Counted from the first letter of the stretch, positions 7,856 through 17,130 are shown. The stretch: 64,000 nt of DNA from Nostoc sp. ATCC 43529 (GCA_003326205.1 LWTK01000051.1:36097-100096), one strand, 5' to 3'. Notes: a model not told the origin generated them from the letters alone. Numbers and translations: made by a program.

Positions 7856-9124
7856 ATGGCGATCGCCAAATGTCGTTTTAGTGGTCAACCTTTACACAAA
7901 AGCTTTGTTGACTTGGGAATGTCACCTTTAGCCAATGCTTATCTCAGACGAGAACAACTAAATAAAGCAGAAAAGTTTTATCCTCTTCACGCTTATATTT
8001 CTGAAGATACTCTCTTAGTTCAATTAGAACAGTTTGAAACTCCAGATCAAATCTTTAGTGACTATGCTTACTTTTCTTCTTACTCAAAAAGTTGGCTAAA
8101 ACACGCCAAAAATTACACCGATATGATGGTAGATAAGTTTCACTTTAATCATCATACTCAAGTTATTGAAATTGCTAGTAATGACGGTTACTTACTGCAA
8201 TATTTTTTAGAAAAAGGCATCCCAGTTTTAGGAATAGAACCAGCAGCAAATATAGCGAAGGTTGCTCAAGATAGAGGTATTCCGACTATTAACAAGTTTT
8301 TTGGAGTTGAGACTGCCAAAGAACTAGTTATGGAAGGAAAATTAGCTGACCTTTTAATAGGTAACAATGTTTTAGCTCATGTACCAGATTTAAACGATTT
8401 TATCGCTGGGATGAAAGCCATTCTCAAACCAAATGGCATCTTAACGATGGAATTTCCTCACATTTTGCAACTAATTGAGCAAAATCAATTTGATACTATT
8501 TATCACGAGCATTTTTCTTATTTCTCATTCCTGACAATCGAAAAAATCTTTGCAGCACACAACTTGCGACTTTTTGACGTGGAGGAACTACCAACTCATG
8601 GTGGTTCTCTGAGAATTTATGCCAGACACGATGATACTGATTATCCTAGCATTAGGGAACGAGTTCGGTATTTGAAAGAAAAAGAAATTGCTGCTGGACT
8701 ACATCAAATAGAAACTTACGTCACATTTGGAGAAAAAGTTAAAGCAACAAAGCACAAGCTATTAAGCTTTCTCTTAGCAGCTAAAGCAGAAGGAAAATCA
8801 ATTGTCGGTTATGGCGCACCTGCTAAAGGTAATACCTTGCTCAACTACTGTGGTATTGGTAAAGATTTTATTGATTACACAGTAGATAGCAATCCCTACA
8901 AACAAGATTTATTTTTACCTGGAACTCATATTCCTATCTTTCACCCAGATAAAATTCGGGAAACTCAGCCAGATTATGTCCTAATTTTACCCTGGAATCT
9001 CAAGGAAGAAATTATGGAACAAATAGCATTTATTGGCGAATGGGGCGGACAATTTGTAGTACCAATTCCTGAAGTAAAAATTTACCCATGCCCTATTCCT
9101 GATAGGGTTCTAATAACGTTGTAA
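7856..9124 (+). CDS. SAM-dependent sugar C-methyltransferase (TylCIII/NovU-like)
   Basis: 422 residues from the ATG at 7856, close to the family's ~410. Three parts: an N-terminal putative zinc-binding segment (CRFSGQPL...VDLGMSPLANAYL), a SAM-binding methyltransferase fold (VIEIASNDGYLLQYF, then PVLGIEPAANIAKVA) and the C-terminal C-methyltransferase domain (YGAPAKGNTLLNY...YTVDSNPYKQ). These enzymes methylate C3 or C5 of 4-keto-deoxysugar nucleotides, giving branched sugars. The N-terminal segment keeps only one of the four cysteines expected (CxxC...CxxC): CRFSG replaces CRxCG, and YISEDTLLVQL replaces the second pair. Zinc binding may therefore be lost. The neighbouring epimerase and CDP-sugar genes fit a branched-sugar pathway. 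Confidence 0.85.
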   Translation: MAIAKCRFSGQPLHKSFVDLGMSPLANAYLRREQLNKAEKFYPLHAYISEDTLLVQLEQFETPDQIFSDYAYFSSYSKSWLKHAKNYTDMMVDKFHFNHHTQVIEIASNDGYLLQYFLEKGIPVLGIEPAANIAKVAQDRGIPTINKFFGVETAKELVMEGKLADLLIGNNVLAHVPDLNDFIAGMKAILKPNGILTMEFPHILQLIEQNQFDTIYHEHFSYFSFLTIEKIFAAHNLRLFDVEELPTHGGSLRIYARHDDTDYPSIRERVRYLKEKEIAAGLHQIETYVTFGEKVKATKHKLLSFLLAAKAEGKSIVGYGAPAKGNTLLNYCGIGKDFIDYTVDSNPYKQDLFLPGTHIPIFHPDKIRETQPDYVLILPWNLKEEIMEQIAFIGEWGGQFVVPIPEVKIYPCPIPDRVLITL

Positions 9125-9349
9125 TTATTAAATATAAGCATTTCAGGAGTCAGAATTCAGAATCAATTAGTGTAGCGAAGCACTGCTAAAAGTTAGAATC
9201 ATTAACTTTTTTGATAAAAGTTACACGAAAGATTTGGTGTAGTGTTTAATAATTAACTCCTGAATTACTTTTTTTAAAAAGGCGTATTTACCATAAAAAT
9301 ATTTACTACTCAACACCAATAGGCTATTTACAAATTTCATTACTTTACT

Positions 9350-10357
9350 ATGCCTAAATTACTGACCATTGCCATTCCTACTTATAATCGCGCCGTATTA
9401 CTCGATAAACAATTAGCATGGCTAGCTCAAGCTATCAAAGGTTTTGAAGATGACTGTGAAATTTTAGTTTCTGATAATTGTTCGACAGACAATACTCAGG
9501 CAGTGATAGAAAAATGGCAAACAACACTCAGTAATATAACATTCAAATCAAATAAAAATCACCAAAATTTAGGCGTAGTTAAAAATATTATGTATTGCCT
9601 AAGTTCTGCAACAACAAAATACGTGTGGACAATTGGTGATGATGACCCAATTCAGGATAGAGCCATTGCTTATGTAATTAGCAAACTCAGATTACATGAA
9701 GATTTATCATTATTGTTTCTGAATTTTTCTGGTCGCAATCAAATTACTGGCGAACCAGTTCACCCACCCACAATTGTTGGTAACCGCTGGTTTGATATAG
9801 ATAGTGAAAATGGTGATGGTGACGGTAAAGCCATATTTGAACATTGTTTTTCAAAAAGCGTCGGTGCAGTCATTTTCTTGACAGCTACAATCTACCGTAC
9901 TGATTTAGTAAAACGCGCTTTACAAATCTGGCCAGACGCTGAAAACAACTGGATATCTTTAGCTTATTTAGGCGGTTATTGTGCTGCAAATGGTAGCGTG
10001 ATTGTCACCAAGGAAACTTATTTAGAATGTGTTGTTGGTGTGAGTTATTGGCAGAAAGAACCAAAATCTGCACTATTAATGCAATACAAACACATACCGG
10101 AAGTTATTTTGAAATTGCAAGAAAATGGATATTCTAAGCAGTTTTGTAGACGGATGTTGTTGCAAAACGGCAAAGAAGTTAACTGGAAAGTTTTCTTAGG
10201 TGCTTTAAGAAGATGGCCGATGTCCGCCATCAAAACAGTAGTTCCATTTGTGGCTTTAGTCGGCTTGTGTGCTTTTGACATGATGATTTATAAAGAATTC
10301 AAATTAGCAGAATCAAGTGAAATATCTAGTCAAGAAATGCGGAGTTATGAGCCATAA
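9350..10357 (+). CDS. Glycosyltransferase family 2
   Basis: 335 residues with a GT-A fold. LTIAIPTYNRAVLLDKQL is the N-terminal nucleotide-binding strand, EILVSDNCSTDNTQ the second motif and WTIGDDDPI the Asp-rich metal site. It probably transfers a sugar from a nucleotide donor to the growing lipid-linked repeat unit at the inner face of the cytoplasmic membrane. A hydrophobic stretch near 285-310 may associate with the membrane. Donor and acceptor cannot be told. Separated by 225 bp from the methyltransferase, and 51 bp upstream of the dioxygenase. Confidence 0.87.
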   Translation: MPKLLTIAIPTYNRAVLLDKQLAWLAQAIKGFEDDCEILVSDNCSTDNTQAVIEKWQTTLSNITFKSNKNHQNLGVVKNIMYCLSSATTKYVWTIGDDDPIQDRAIAYVISKLRLHEDLSLLFLNFSGRNQITGEPVHPPTIVGNRWFDIDSENGDGDGKAIFEHCFSKSVGAVIFLTATIYRTDLVKRALQIWPDAENNWISLAYLGGYCAANGSVIVTKETYLECVVGVSYWQKEPKSALLMQYKHIPEVILKLQENGYSKQFCRRMLLQNGKEVNWKVFLGALRRWPMSAIKTVVPFVALVGLCAFDMMIYKEFKLAESSEISSQEMRSYEP

Positions 10358-10408
10358 GCTACTAGTATTTGGAGAAATATACATTAAAAATTAGGAGGAC
10401 TTGACGTA

Positions 10409-11254
10409 ATGTTGAGTGCAATTAAACACAAAATATCTATGCTGTCTTCTGATTTGGAATACTACCTAGCTCTTTGGAAGCATAGCAAAAAATTGCCAGA
10501 ATTAGGAGTAGGCGATCGCCAAATTTTAAATGCTCTCAAAAAAGACGGTGTTTATGTCACAACACTTGCAGATTTAGGTTTAGATTCCAATTCAGAACTC
10601 CTCAAAGCTGCTTACGAGCAATTGTCTTTGATGGAGAATCCAAATAACGACCATTTGGATGAAAAGTTGCCACAAATTTATACAGTAACAGGTTTACCAG
10701 AATTTTCTAACTGGGGAAACGAGAAAAGACTACTCAATATTATTGAAAATTATATTGGTCTTCCTGTTGCTTTTCATGGCGTACATTTACGCAAAGATTT
10801 TCCGAGCAAACATCAATTTGGGACGCTGCTATGGCATAGCGATGCTGAAGACCGTCGCATTATCAAAATATTTATTTACCTGAATGATGTAGAACAAAAA
10901 ACTGGACCATTTGAATATATTCCCCGTTCTTTAGCTCCTGTATTCAGTTGGAAATATATTCAGCTTTACTATAAACTCTTCAAGTCAGGTTATATGGGTA
11001 TTGACGATGAAGATGTTAAACCAGTTATTCCCAAATCAGCCTGGAAATCCTGCCCAGGCCCAGCAGGTACGGTGATTATTGTAGATACGAAAAATGCTTT
11101 ACATCACGGCACAGTCCGTACAGAAGAACGGTCAGCATTATTTTTGTGTTACACGGCTAATCCTCCGGAAAGACCAGAACTTTGTACGCAATATTGGGAT
11201 GATACTTATCCGAGGGCAGAGTTACGTTCTGTGTTAGATAAAGTTAAAGCTTAG
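10409..11254 (+). CDS. Phytanoyl-CoA-dioxygenase-like Fe(II)/2-oxoglutarate oxygenase
   Basis: 281 residues. The metal triad is visible: His143 and Asp145 in LLWHSDAEDRR, and the distal His (232 or 233) in LHHGTVRTEERS, with an arginine after it for 2-oxoglutarate. KIFIYLNDVEQKTGPFEYIP is typical of PhyH-family cores. The family hydroxylates small molecules using O2 and 2-oxoglutarate. Within a polysaccharide cluster it may hydroxylate a sugar, an acyl group or a lipid carrier; the substrate is unknown. A strong ribosome binding site, TAGGAGG (10392-10398), lies 10 bases before the ATG. Confidence 0.82.
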   Translation: MLSAIKHKISMLSSDLEYYLALWKHSKKLPELGVGDRQILNALKKDGVYVTTLADLGLDSNSELLKAAYEQLSLMENPNNDHLDEKLPQIYTVTGLPEFSNWGNEKRLLNIIENYIGLPVAFHGVHLRKDFPSKHQFGTLLWHSDAEDRRIIKIFIYLNDVEQKTGPFEYIPRSLAPVFSWKYIQLYYKLFKSGYMGIDDEDVKPVIPKSAWKSCPGPAGTVIIVDTKNALHHGTVRTEERSALFLCYTANPPERPELCTQYWDDTYPRAELRSVLDKVKA

Positions 11255-11255
11255 G

Positions 11256-11280
11256 TTTCACGCAGAGGCGCAGAGAGAAG
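11256..11280. repeat. Left 25-bp inverted repeat flanking the 3,5-epimerase gene
   Basis: TTTCACGCAGAGGCGCAGAG plus AGAAG; its complement recurs at 11881-11905 with one mismatch in 25. The pair brackets the epimerase gene exactly. It belongs to the GCAGAGGCGCAGAG repeat family of this window. Confidence 0.8.
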
Positions 11281-11316
11281 AGTGAGTAAGTCAAAATTTA
11301 TCTTAGAGGAATCAAT

Positions 11317-11871
11317 ATGATTTTCACTGAAACTGAACTCAAAGACGCATTCATTATTGACTTAGAAGAAAAGCCAGACCATCGTGGTTTTTTTGCTCGG
11401 ACTTTCTGTGCTCAAGAATTTGAAGCACGGGGTTTGAAGCCGACAGTTGCCCAATGTAACCTGTCTTTTAATTACAAAAAAGGCACAATTCGGGGAATGC
11501 ATTATCAAGTTTCGCCAGCAGCAGAAACAAAATTAATTCGCTGCACTAAAGGCGCTATTTATGACGTAATTATTGATATGCGTCCCGAATCTCCAACCTT
11601 TTTATCACACATTGGCGTAGAACTAACTCCAGAAAACCGCCGCGCTTTGTATGTTCCCGAAATGTTTGCTCACGGTTATCAAGCACTCACAGATGAAACC
11701 GAAGTTGTATATCAAGTAGGTGAATTTTACACTCCTGGATATGAACGAGGTCTACGCTATGACGACCCATTTTTTAACATTGATTGGCCTCTCGATGTAA
11801 CTGAAATCTCCGAAAAAGATTTAAATTGGCCACTATTAAGAATGATGACCGTCGGCGCCACAATTTCCTAA
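11317..11871 (+). CDS. rfbC: dTDP-4-dehydrorhamnose 3,5-epimerase family protein
   Basis: 184 residues, the standard RfbC/RmlC cupin length. FIIDLEEKPDHRGFFARTFC, NLSFNYKKGTIRGMHYQ (catalytic His in RGMHYQ), IDMRPESPTF and MFAHGYQAL are the family signatures. It epimerises C3 and C5 of a 4-keto-6-deoxyhexose nucleotide. In this CDP-sugar context the substrate may be a CDP rather than dTDP sugar. It corresponds in position to alr2830 of the Anabaena HEP island. The gene is bracketed by 25-bp inverted repeats. The start follows TTAGAGGAATCAAT, a good ribosome binding site. Confidence 0.93.
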   Translation: MIFTETELKDAFIIDLEEKPDHRGFFARTFCAQEFEARGLKPTVAQCNLSFNYKKGTIRGMHYQVSPAAETKLIRCTKGAIYDVIIDMRPESPTFLSHIGVELTPENRRALYVPEMFAHGYQALTDETEVVYQVGEFYTPGYERGLRYDDPFFNIDWPLDVTEISEKDLNWPLLRMMTVGATIS

Positions 11872-11880
11872 TAATTTCAC

Positions 11881-11905
11881 CTCCTCTCTGCGCCTCTGCG
11901 TGAAA
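11881..11905. repeat. Right 25-bp inverted repeat flanking the 3,5-epimerase gene
   Basis: Complement of 11256-11280 with one mismatch, starting 9 bp after the rfbC stop codon. The remaining ~230 bp up to the next gene hold no recognisable feature apart from AT-rich DNA and an AAGGAG ribosome binding site before 12135. Confidence 0.8.
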
Positions 11906-12134
11906 AAATTTAATCAAGGTTTGCTCAAGCCTATCGCAATGCTGTGGAGCAAATGCTCGAACGCCCAGAAATCTCAAAAACAGAGTTATTTCATCGAGTC
12001 TCATAAACAATTAGTTAGTAATAATACTAATTACATCTGGAAATGTACTTAATACCAAATCATAACAAATTATTAAGTACAAAATAATTGGGAATTTGTA
12101 ACGCAACAAACAGTTCTAAAAAGGAGTTTAGTTC

Positions 12135-13451
12135 ATGATTATTATCGATCGCGCCTTACAAGCCAGAGCAGCAGCAGGTAATCCTATTAAAGTCGGGATG
12201 ATTGGTGCTGGTTTTATGGGTCGAGGAATTGCCAACCAAATTGTCAATTCAGTCCCAGGAATGGAGTTAGTTGCTATCTTTAATCGCAAGATTGATGCAG
12301 CTAAACAAGCTTATTCAGAAGCAGGAATTGAAGATATTCAAGTTGTTGCAACTGTCGGCGAATTAGAAGATGCGATCGCCAACAGGAAATATGCAGTCAC
12401 AGAAGACGCTAAGTTACTGTGTCGCGCCGAGAGCATCGATGCACTCATCGAAGTCACAGGTGCAATTGAATTTGGCGCTCAAATCGTCATGGAAGCGATC
12501 GCCCATCGCAAACATGTGATTATGATGAATGCCGAACTCGACGGCACCATTGGCCCCATCCTGAAAGTGTATGCCGACAAAGCAGGCGTCATCCTCAGTG
12601 CTTGTGATGGCGATCAGCCAGGGGTGCAAATGAACCTCTACCGATTTGTCAAAAGCATTGGTTTAACTCCACTATTGTGCGGTAATATCAAAGGACTCCA
12701 AGACCCCTATCGCAATCCCACCACCCAGGAAGGATTTGCAAAACGTTGGGGTCAAAAGCCTCACATGGTGGCTAGCTTTGCCGACGGCACCAAAATTTCC
12801 TTCGAGCAAGCGATCGTTGCCAATGCCACAGGTATGAAAGTCGCCAAACGCGGTATGCTCGGATATGACTTCACCGGCTACGTCGATGAAATGACCCAAC
12901 TATATGATGTCGAACAACTCAAAGAACTGGGCGGTATCGTTGATTATGTAGTTGGAGCCAAACCCGGCCCTGGCGTATACGTATTTGCCACCCACGACGA
13001 CCCCAAGCAACGCCATTATCTGAACTTATACAAATTAGGCGAAGGCCCCCTTTACAGCTTCTATACTCCTTATCACCTCTGTCATTTTGAAGTTCCCCTA
13101 TCTGTAGCGCGTGTAGTTTTGTTCGGTGATGCCGTCATGTCTCCACTAGCAGGCCCCTTAGTAGATGTCGTCACCACCGCCAAAATCGACCTCAAAGCCG
13201 GAGAAACCCTCGATGGCATCGGCTACTACATGACCTACGGACAATGCGAGAATTCCGATATCGTCCAACAGCAAAATCTCCTACCAATCGGTTTAGCCGA
13301 AGGCTGTCGCCTCAAACGAGACATTTCCAGAGATGGAGTCCTCACATACGACGATGTAGAATTACCCGCAGGTAGACTTTGCGATCGCCTACGAGCCGAG
13401 CAAAACAGCTATTTCGCCCCAGAAAAAATCTTGGCGGCAGTTGGGTATTAG
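12135..13451 (+). CDS. NAD(P)-dependent oxidoreductase with C-terminal SAF-like domain (homoserine-dehydrogenase-like)
   Basis: 438 residues. An N-terminal Rossmann domain carries VGMIGAGFMGRGIANQI (about residues 20-36); MMNAELDGTIGPIL and SACDGDQPGVQMN follow. The C-terminal ~80 residues, with ELPAGRLCDRLRAEQN, resemble a SAF domain. Proteins of this kind are often labelled homoserine dehydrogenase, but the threonine-pathway catalytic core is not apparent. It most likely oxidises or reduces a sugar or sugar acid. It corresponds in position to alr2831, a gene I recall as part of the Anabaena HEP island. HIP1-type GCGATCGC sites are dense in this gene, unlike the AT-rich genes around it. Confidence 0.8.
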   Translation: MIIIDRALQARAAAGNPIKVGMIGAGFMGRGIANQIVNSVPGMELVAIFNRKIDAAKQAYSEAGIEDIQVVATVGELEDAIANRKYAVTEDAKLLCRAESIDALIEVTGAIEFGAQIVMEAIAHRKHVIMMNAELDGTIGPILKVYADKAGVILSACDGDQPGVQMNLYRFVKSIGLTPLLCGNIKGLQDPYRNPTTQEGFAKRWGQKPHMVASFADGTKISFEQAIVANATGMKVAKRGMLGYDFTGYVDEMTQLYDVEQLKELGGIVDYVVGAKPGPGVYVFATHDDPKQRHYLNLYKLGEGPLYSFYTPYHLCHFEVPLSVARVVLFGDAVMSPLAGPLVDVVTTAKIDLKAGETLDGIGYYMTYGQCENSDIVQQQNLLPIGLAEGCRLKRDISRDGVLTYDDVELPAGRLCDRLRAEQNSYFAPEKILAAVGY

Positions 13452-13467
13452 GGTTTCAGATTTATAG

Positions 13468-13571
13468 ACGCGGGGATGAGGGAGATGAGGAGACGCGGGG
13501 ACACGGGGACGCGGGGACGCGGAGAATAATTCTTAACTCCTAACTCCTCACTCCTAACTCCCCATTCCCCA
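13468..13571. repeat. Low-complexity tandem repeats GACGCGGG and CTCCTAA
   Basis: GGGACGCGG/GGGACACGG octamer-like units (13468-13523) are followed by AACTCCT heptamers (13534-13560) and CCCATTCCCC. They fill almost the whole gap before the next glycosyltransferase. Confidence 0.8.
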
Positions 13572-13589
13572 TTTTTTTAGGTAAAATTC

Positions 13590-14675
13590 ATGAAAATAGC
13601 TCTAGTCCACGATTATTTAACTCAGCGGGGTGGGGCAGAGCGTGTATTTGAACTGCTTTGTAAACGTTATCCCGAAGCAGACATTTTCACATCTCTGTAC
13701 GATCCGCAAAAAACTATCGATCTTGGCGATCGCATAGTTAACACAACATTCTTACAAAAGATTCCTTGTGCAGCAAAGTATTTTCGGTCAATGGCACCTT
13801 TATACTTTCCTGCTTTTCGTGCCTTAGATTTGCAAGACTACGATTTAATTATTAGTAGTAGCACTAGCTTTGCCAAAGCGGTACGAAAAAATCCCAATGC
13901 TCGACACATTTGTTTTTGTCATAATGTGACGCGTTTCTTATGGGATACGGCAACTTATTTAAAAGAGTATGGAGACTATAAATATTTTGCTCCTTTAATC
14001 GAGCAAGTCTTCCAAATAATGAGAAAGGTAGACTTGAAATATGCACAAGAACCTGACCTTTATATTGCTAATTCTAGCGTTGTTGCCCGCCGAATTGAAA
14101 ATATTTACGGCAAACAGGCAATGATGGTGAACTATCCAATTGATACTAGTAAATTTGTTTATTCTGATATTAAAGATGAATATTATCTTGCCTCTGCTCG
14201 AATGATTAGTTATAAGCGTCTTGATGTAATAGTAGAAGCTTTTAATTGGTTAGGCTGGCAATTATTAATCTCAGGCGATGGCCCAGAGCTAGAAAGGTTA
14301 AAATCAAAAGCATTACAAAATATTCAGTTTTTGGGACACGTAAGTGATAAGACCCGCAAAGATTTATTTTCTAAAGCGAAGTCCATTATTGTGGCAGCTT
14401 TAGAAGATTACGGATTAGTTCCAGTAGAGGCTAATGCCAGCGGCACACCAGTTATTGCCTATGGAGCAGGTGGAGTATTAGATACTCAAATTCCTGGTGA
14501 AACCGGAGTCTTTTTCAAAAGACAAACACCCGATTCTTTGCAAATTGCATTACAAGAAGCCAAGGGAATTTCTTGGGATTACGATCGCATTCGTAACCAT
14601 GCAGTCACAAACTTTTCTGAAAACGCATTTTTCAGTAAAGTTGAGCAAATTATTAACCAAACTTGCAGCGTCTAA
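13590..14675 (+). CDS. Glycosyltransferase family 4
   Basis: 361 residues with a GT-B fold. The N-terminus KIALVHDYLTQRGGAERVFE binds the acceptor side. The C-terminal domain has the EX7E-type signature ALEDYGLVPVEANASGTPVI (about 265-285) and GGVLDTQIPGETG. It uses a nucleotide sugar and retains the anomeric configuration, probably extending the lipid-linked repeat unit at the cytoplasmic membrane. It corresponds in position to alr2832. It lies 60 bp upstream of the tyrosine autokinase. Confidence 0.9.
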   Translation: MKIALVHDYLTQRGGAERVFELLCKRYPEADIFTSLYDPQKTIDLGDRIVNTTFLQKIPCAAKYFRSMAPLYFPAFRALDLQDYDLIISSSTSFAKAVRKNPNARHICFCHNVTRFLWDTATYLKEYGDYKYFAPLIEQVFQIMRKVDLKYAQEPDLYIANSSVVARRIENIYGKQAMMVNYPIDTSKFVYSDIKDEYYLASARMISYKRLDVIVEAFNWLGWQLLISGDGPELERLKSKALQNIQFLGHVSDKTRKDLFSKAKSIIVAALEDYGLVPVEANASGTPVIAYGAGGVLDTQIPGETGVFFKRQTPDSLQIALQEAKGISWDYDRIRNHAVTNFSENAFFSKVEQIINQTCSV

Positions 14676-14735
14676 TAATCAAGAATTCAGAATTCTTTTT
14701 ATCTCTTAGCGTAAATTCTGGGAAGGATAATAAAA

Positions 14736-16961
14736 GTGGTTCAAACTAGTCTAAATTCTCATATAACTACAGTTTCGGAAACTGAACCAAGCTACGGACA
14801 AATGTTTACCGTATTGCTGCGGAGATTTCCTTGGTTTTTAATAGTATTGTTTGGTTCAATCACTATTGCAGGTATCGTAACTTTAAAGACCAAACCAACT
14901 TTTAGAAGCTCCATGCAGCTGCTAGTAGAACCGAACTATCAAGGTAAGAAAGAAGGAGGAGGAGTAGAAAATGAGTTTACAGACTCCAATGTGGTGATAG
15001 ACACAGCAACCCAGCTTAACTTGATGCAAAGTTCGGGACTGATTCAAAAAGCAGTTGACAAACTTGAGTCTGAATATCCAGATATCACTACAGGTGAAAT
15101 TAAAGGTTCTTTGGTCTTAACTCAATTAAGAAGCAAAGAAGATAATGTTGCAACTAAAATCTTTCAAGTCGAATACACCGATAAAGATCCCCAAAAAACC
15201 CAAAAAGTTTTAAGTGCGATTCGCCAGGTTTATGTTGAATACAACAAACAACAACAGGATACCCGTTTACAAAAGGGTCTGCAAATTATTAGAGAACAGT
15301 TAGCTAAAGCCAGTGAAGAAGTAAAAGCTGCTGAAACAAATCTCCAAAGATTTCGCAGAAACCAAAATTTAATCGACCCAGAGTCACAAGCTAAAGCAAT
15401 TGAAACAGCTTTAAATAATATTGCTCAAGAACGCCAAACAACTCGCGCTCAATATGGCGAGGCTTTAGCACGTCAAAAATCTTTAGAAGAACAACTTAAT
15501 CGTTCTCCGCAGAATGCTTTAGTAGCTTCACGTTTGAGTCAGTCTACTCGCTATCAAGGCTTACTCAACGAAATCCAAAAAACAGAACTAGCACTAGCAC
15601 AAGAACGCTTACGCTTTACAGATGCAACTCCCAGCGTCCAAAAGCTCAAAGAACAGCTTCAAAGTCAAAAAGAATTATTGCAACAAGAAGTAGGAAGAAC
15701 TTTAGGCGTAAAGTCTGCTAGTGCATTCATTTCTGGAGACTCGCTTCTCGAAAAAGGGCAACTCGGTGAAATCGATCTCAACCTTGCTAGTCAGTTAGTA
15801 GAAACCCAAACAAATTTAGTTGCTTTAAGCGCCCGCGACCAAACTTTGGCTAAGAAAGAAAACGAACTGCGTTTTGAAATCAAACGCTTTCCACCTTTGT
15901 TAGCTTATTACAATCGGATGCTACCGCAGCTACAATTTAGCCGTGAAAGATTAGAGCAGCTTTTAAGGGCTGAACAACAATTACGGCAAGAACTTGCTAA
16001 GGGTGGATTTAATTGGGAAGTTGTAGAAGAACCCCAACAAGGCGCACAATTAGGCCCCAATCTTCAGCAGAATTTGTTATTGGGTGGAGTAGTTGGGTTA
16101 ATGTTAGGAGGAATTGCTGTCTTTATTCGGGAATCGATTGATGATTCCGTTCACACTACTGCTGAATTAGAGAAGCAAATACCCCTACCATTGTTAGGAA
16201 CAACTCCCAAATTACCGCCAGCCAAACCGAGAGAATCAATGATTAAATTGCCTTTTGGCAAGCCAGAAGTTCTCGCACCTTGGACAATTCAAGTATTGCA
16301 ATCTCCACCGCGTTGGGAATCGCTGGATCTAATTTACAAAAACATTGAACTTTTAAATGCTGTTTCCAATTTGAAATCTTTGATGGTTACCTCGGCTTTG
16401 CCGGATGAGGGTAAATCAGCTTTAGCGTTGGGTTTGGCCATGAGTGCTGCACGTTTACATAAAAGAGTATTGCTCATTGATGCCAATTTACGCGATCCTA
16501 GTCTGCACGAACAGCTGAATCTTCCCAATGAACAGGGGCTTTCAACTCTGTTGGCTAGCGACGCAAGTCTACCCAACCAAATTAGTATTCAGTACACAGG
16601 TTCAGCCTACATTGATATTTTGACCGCTGGCCCAAAACCTGCTGACCCCGCTAATCTCTTGAGTTCCCCTCGGATGATGCAATTGATGGCAGCATTTGAG
16701 GAAAACTACGATTTGGTACTCATAGATGCTTCGCCAGTTCTCGGCATGGTGGATGCCATGCTCACTGCATCATCTTCTCGTAGTGTGGTGATGGTGGCAA
16801 GCATTGGTATTGTCACCCGAAGCCAACTGACTCAAGCTACAGCCATGTTGAGCAAATTAAATTTGATTGGGGTTGTGGCAAACGGGGTATCAAATAGCAG
16901 TAGTTACGTACCTTATGTAAAACAACAGCAATTAGCTCTGCGCCAAGCTGTGGAAAAATAG
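14736..16961 (+). CDS. Polysaccharide copolymerase / BY-type tyrosine autokinase (Wzc-like)
   Basis: 741 residues starting at a GTG with GGAAGGA 8 bases before. A Wzz domain with membrane spans at about 31-50 and 447-465 encloses a long coiled-coil periplasmic section. The cytoplasmic kinase has Walker A ALPDEGKSA (from about 554), Walker A' VLLIDANLRDP and Walker B DLVLIDASP (about 660). Two tyrosines near the C-terminus (SSSYVPYV) are few compared with the tyrosine clusters of enteric Wzc. It should set chain length and control export through autophosphorylation. It corresponds in position to alr2833 of the HEP island. An outer-membrane Wza-type channel is not in the window. Confidence 0.9.
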   Translation: MVQTSLNSHITTVSETEPSYGQMFTVLLRRFPWFLIVLFGSITIAGIVTLKTKPTFRSSMQLLVEPNYQGKKEGGGVENEFTDSNVVIDTATQLNLMQSSGLIQKAVDKLESEYPDITTGEIKGSLVLTQLRSKEDNVATKIFQVEYTDKDPQKTQKVLSAIRQVYVEYNKQQQDTRLQKGLQIIREQLAKASEEVKAAETNLQRFRRNQNLIDPESQAKAIETALNNIAQERQTTRAQYGEALARQKSLEEQLNRSPQNALVASRLSQSTRYQGLLNEIQKTELALAQERLRFTDATPSVQKLKEQLQSQKELLQQEVGRTLGVKSASAFISGDSLLEKGQLGEIDLNLASQLVETQTNLVALSARDQTLAKKENELRFEIKRFPPLLAYYNRMLPQLQFSRERLEQLLRAEQQLRQELAKGGFNWEVVEEPQQGAQLGPNLQQNLLLGGVVGLMLGGIAVFIRESIDDSVHTTAELEKQIPLPLLGTTPKLPPAKPRESMIKLPFGKPEVLAPWTIQVLQSPPRWESLDLIYKNIELLNAVSNLKSLMVTSALPDEGKSALALGLAMSAARLHKRVLLIDANLRDPSLHEQLNLPNEQGLSTLLASDASLPNQISIQYTGSAYIDILTAGPKPADPANLLSSPRMMQLMAAFEENYDLVLIDASPVLGMVDAMLTASSSRSVVMVASIGIVTRSQLTQATAMLSKLNLIGVVANGVSNSSSYVPYVKQQQLALRQAVEK

Positions 16962-17025
16962 ATTGGGCATTGGGCATTGGTGAGGCCTAGCGCTGGGTTA
17001 ACGCGAATTCGATGTACAGGATTTT

Positions 17026-17130
17026 GACCTCACCCCCACCCCTCTCCTTGAAGGAGAGGGGAGCAAAAAGCCTAATTTTTCGTTACTCCTCCCTCTCCTC
17101 GCAGGAGAGGGAGGTTGGGTGGGTGAGGTC
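17026..17130. repeat. Inverted-repeat element GACCTCACCC...GGGTGAGGTC
   Basis: The termini GACCTCACCCCCACCC and GGTTGGGTGGGTGAGGTC are complementary with few mismatches. Inner arms CTCTCCTT/AAGGAGAG and CTCTCCTC/GCAGGAGAGG form two further hairpins. The design, a C-rich outer stem with GGAGAGGGGAGC inside, is like the interior of the MITEs at 3785 and 40090, without their terminal repeats. Confidence 0.7.
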
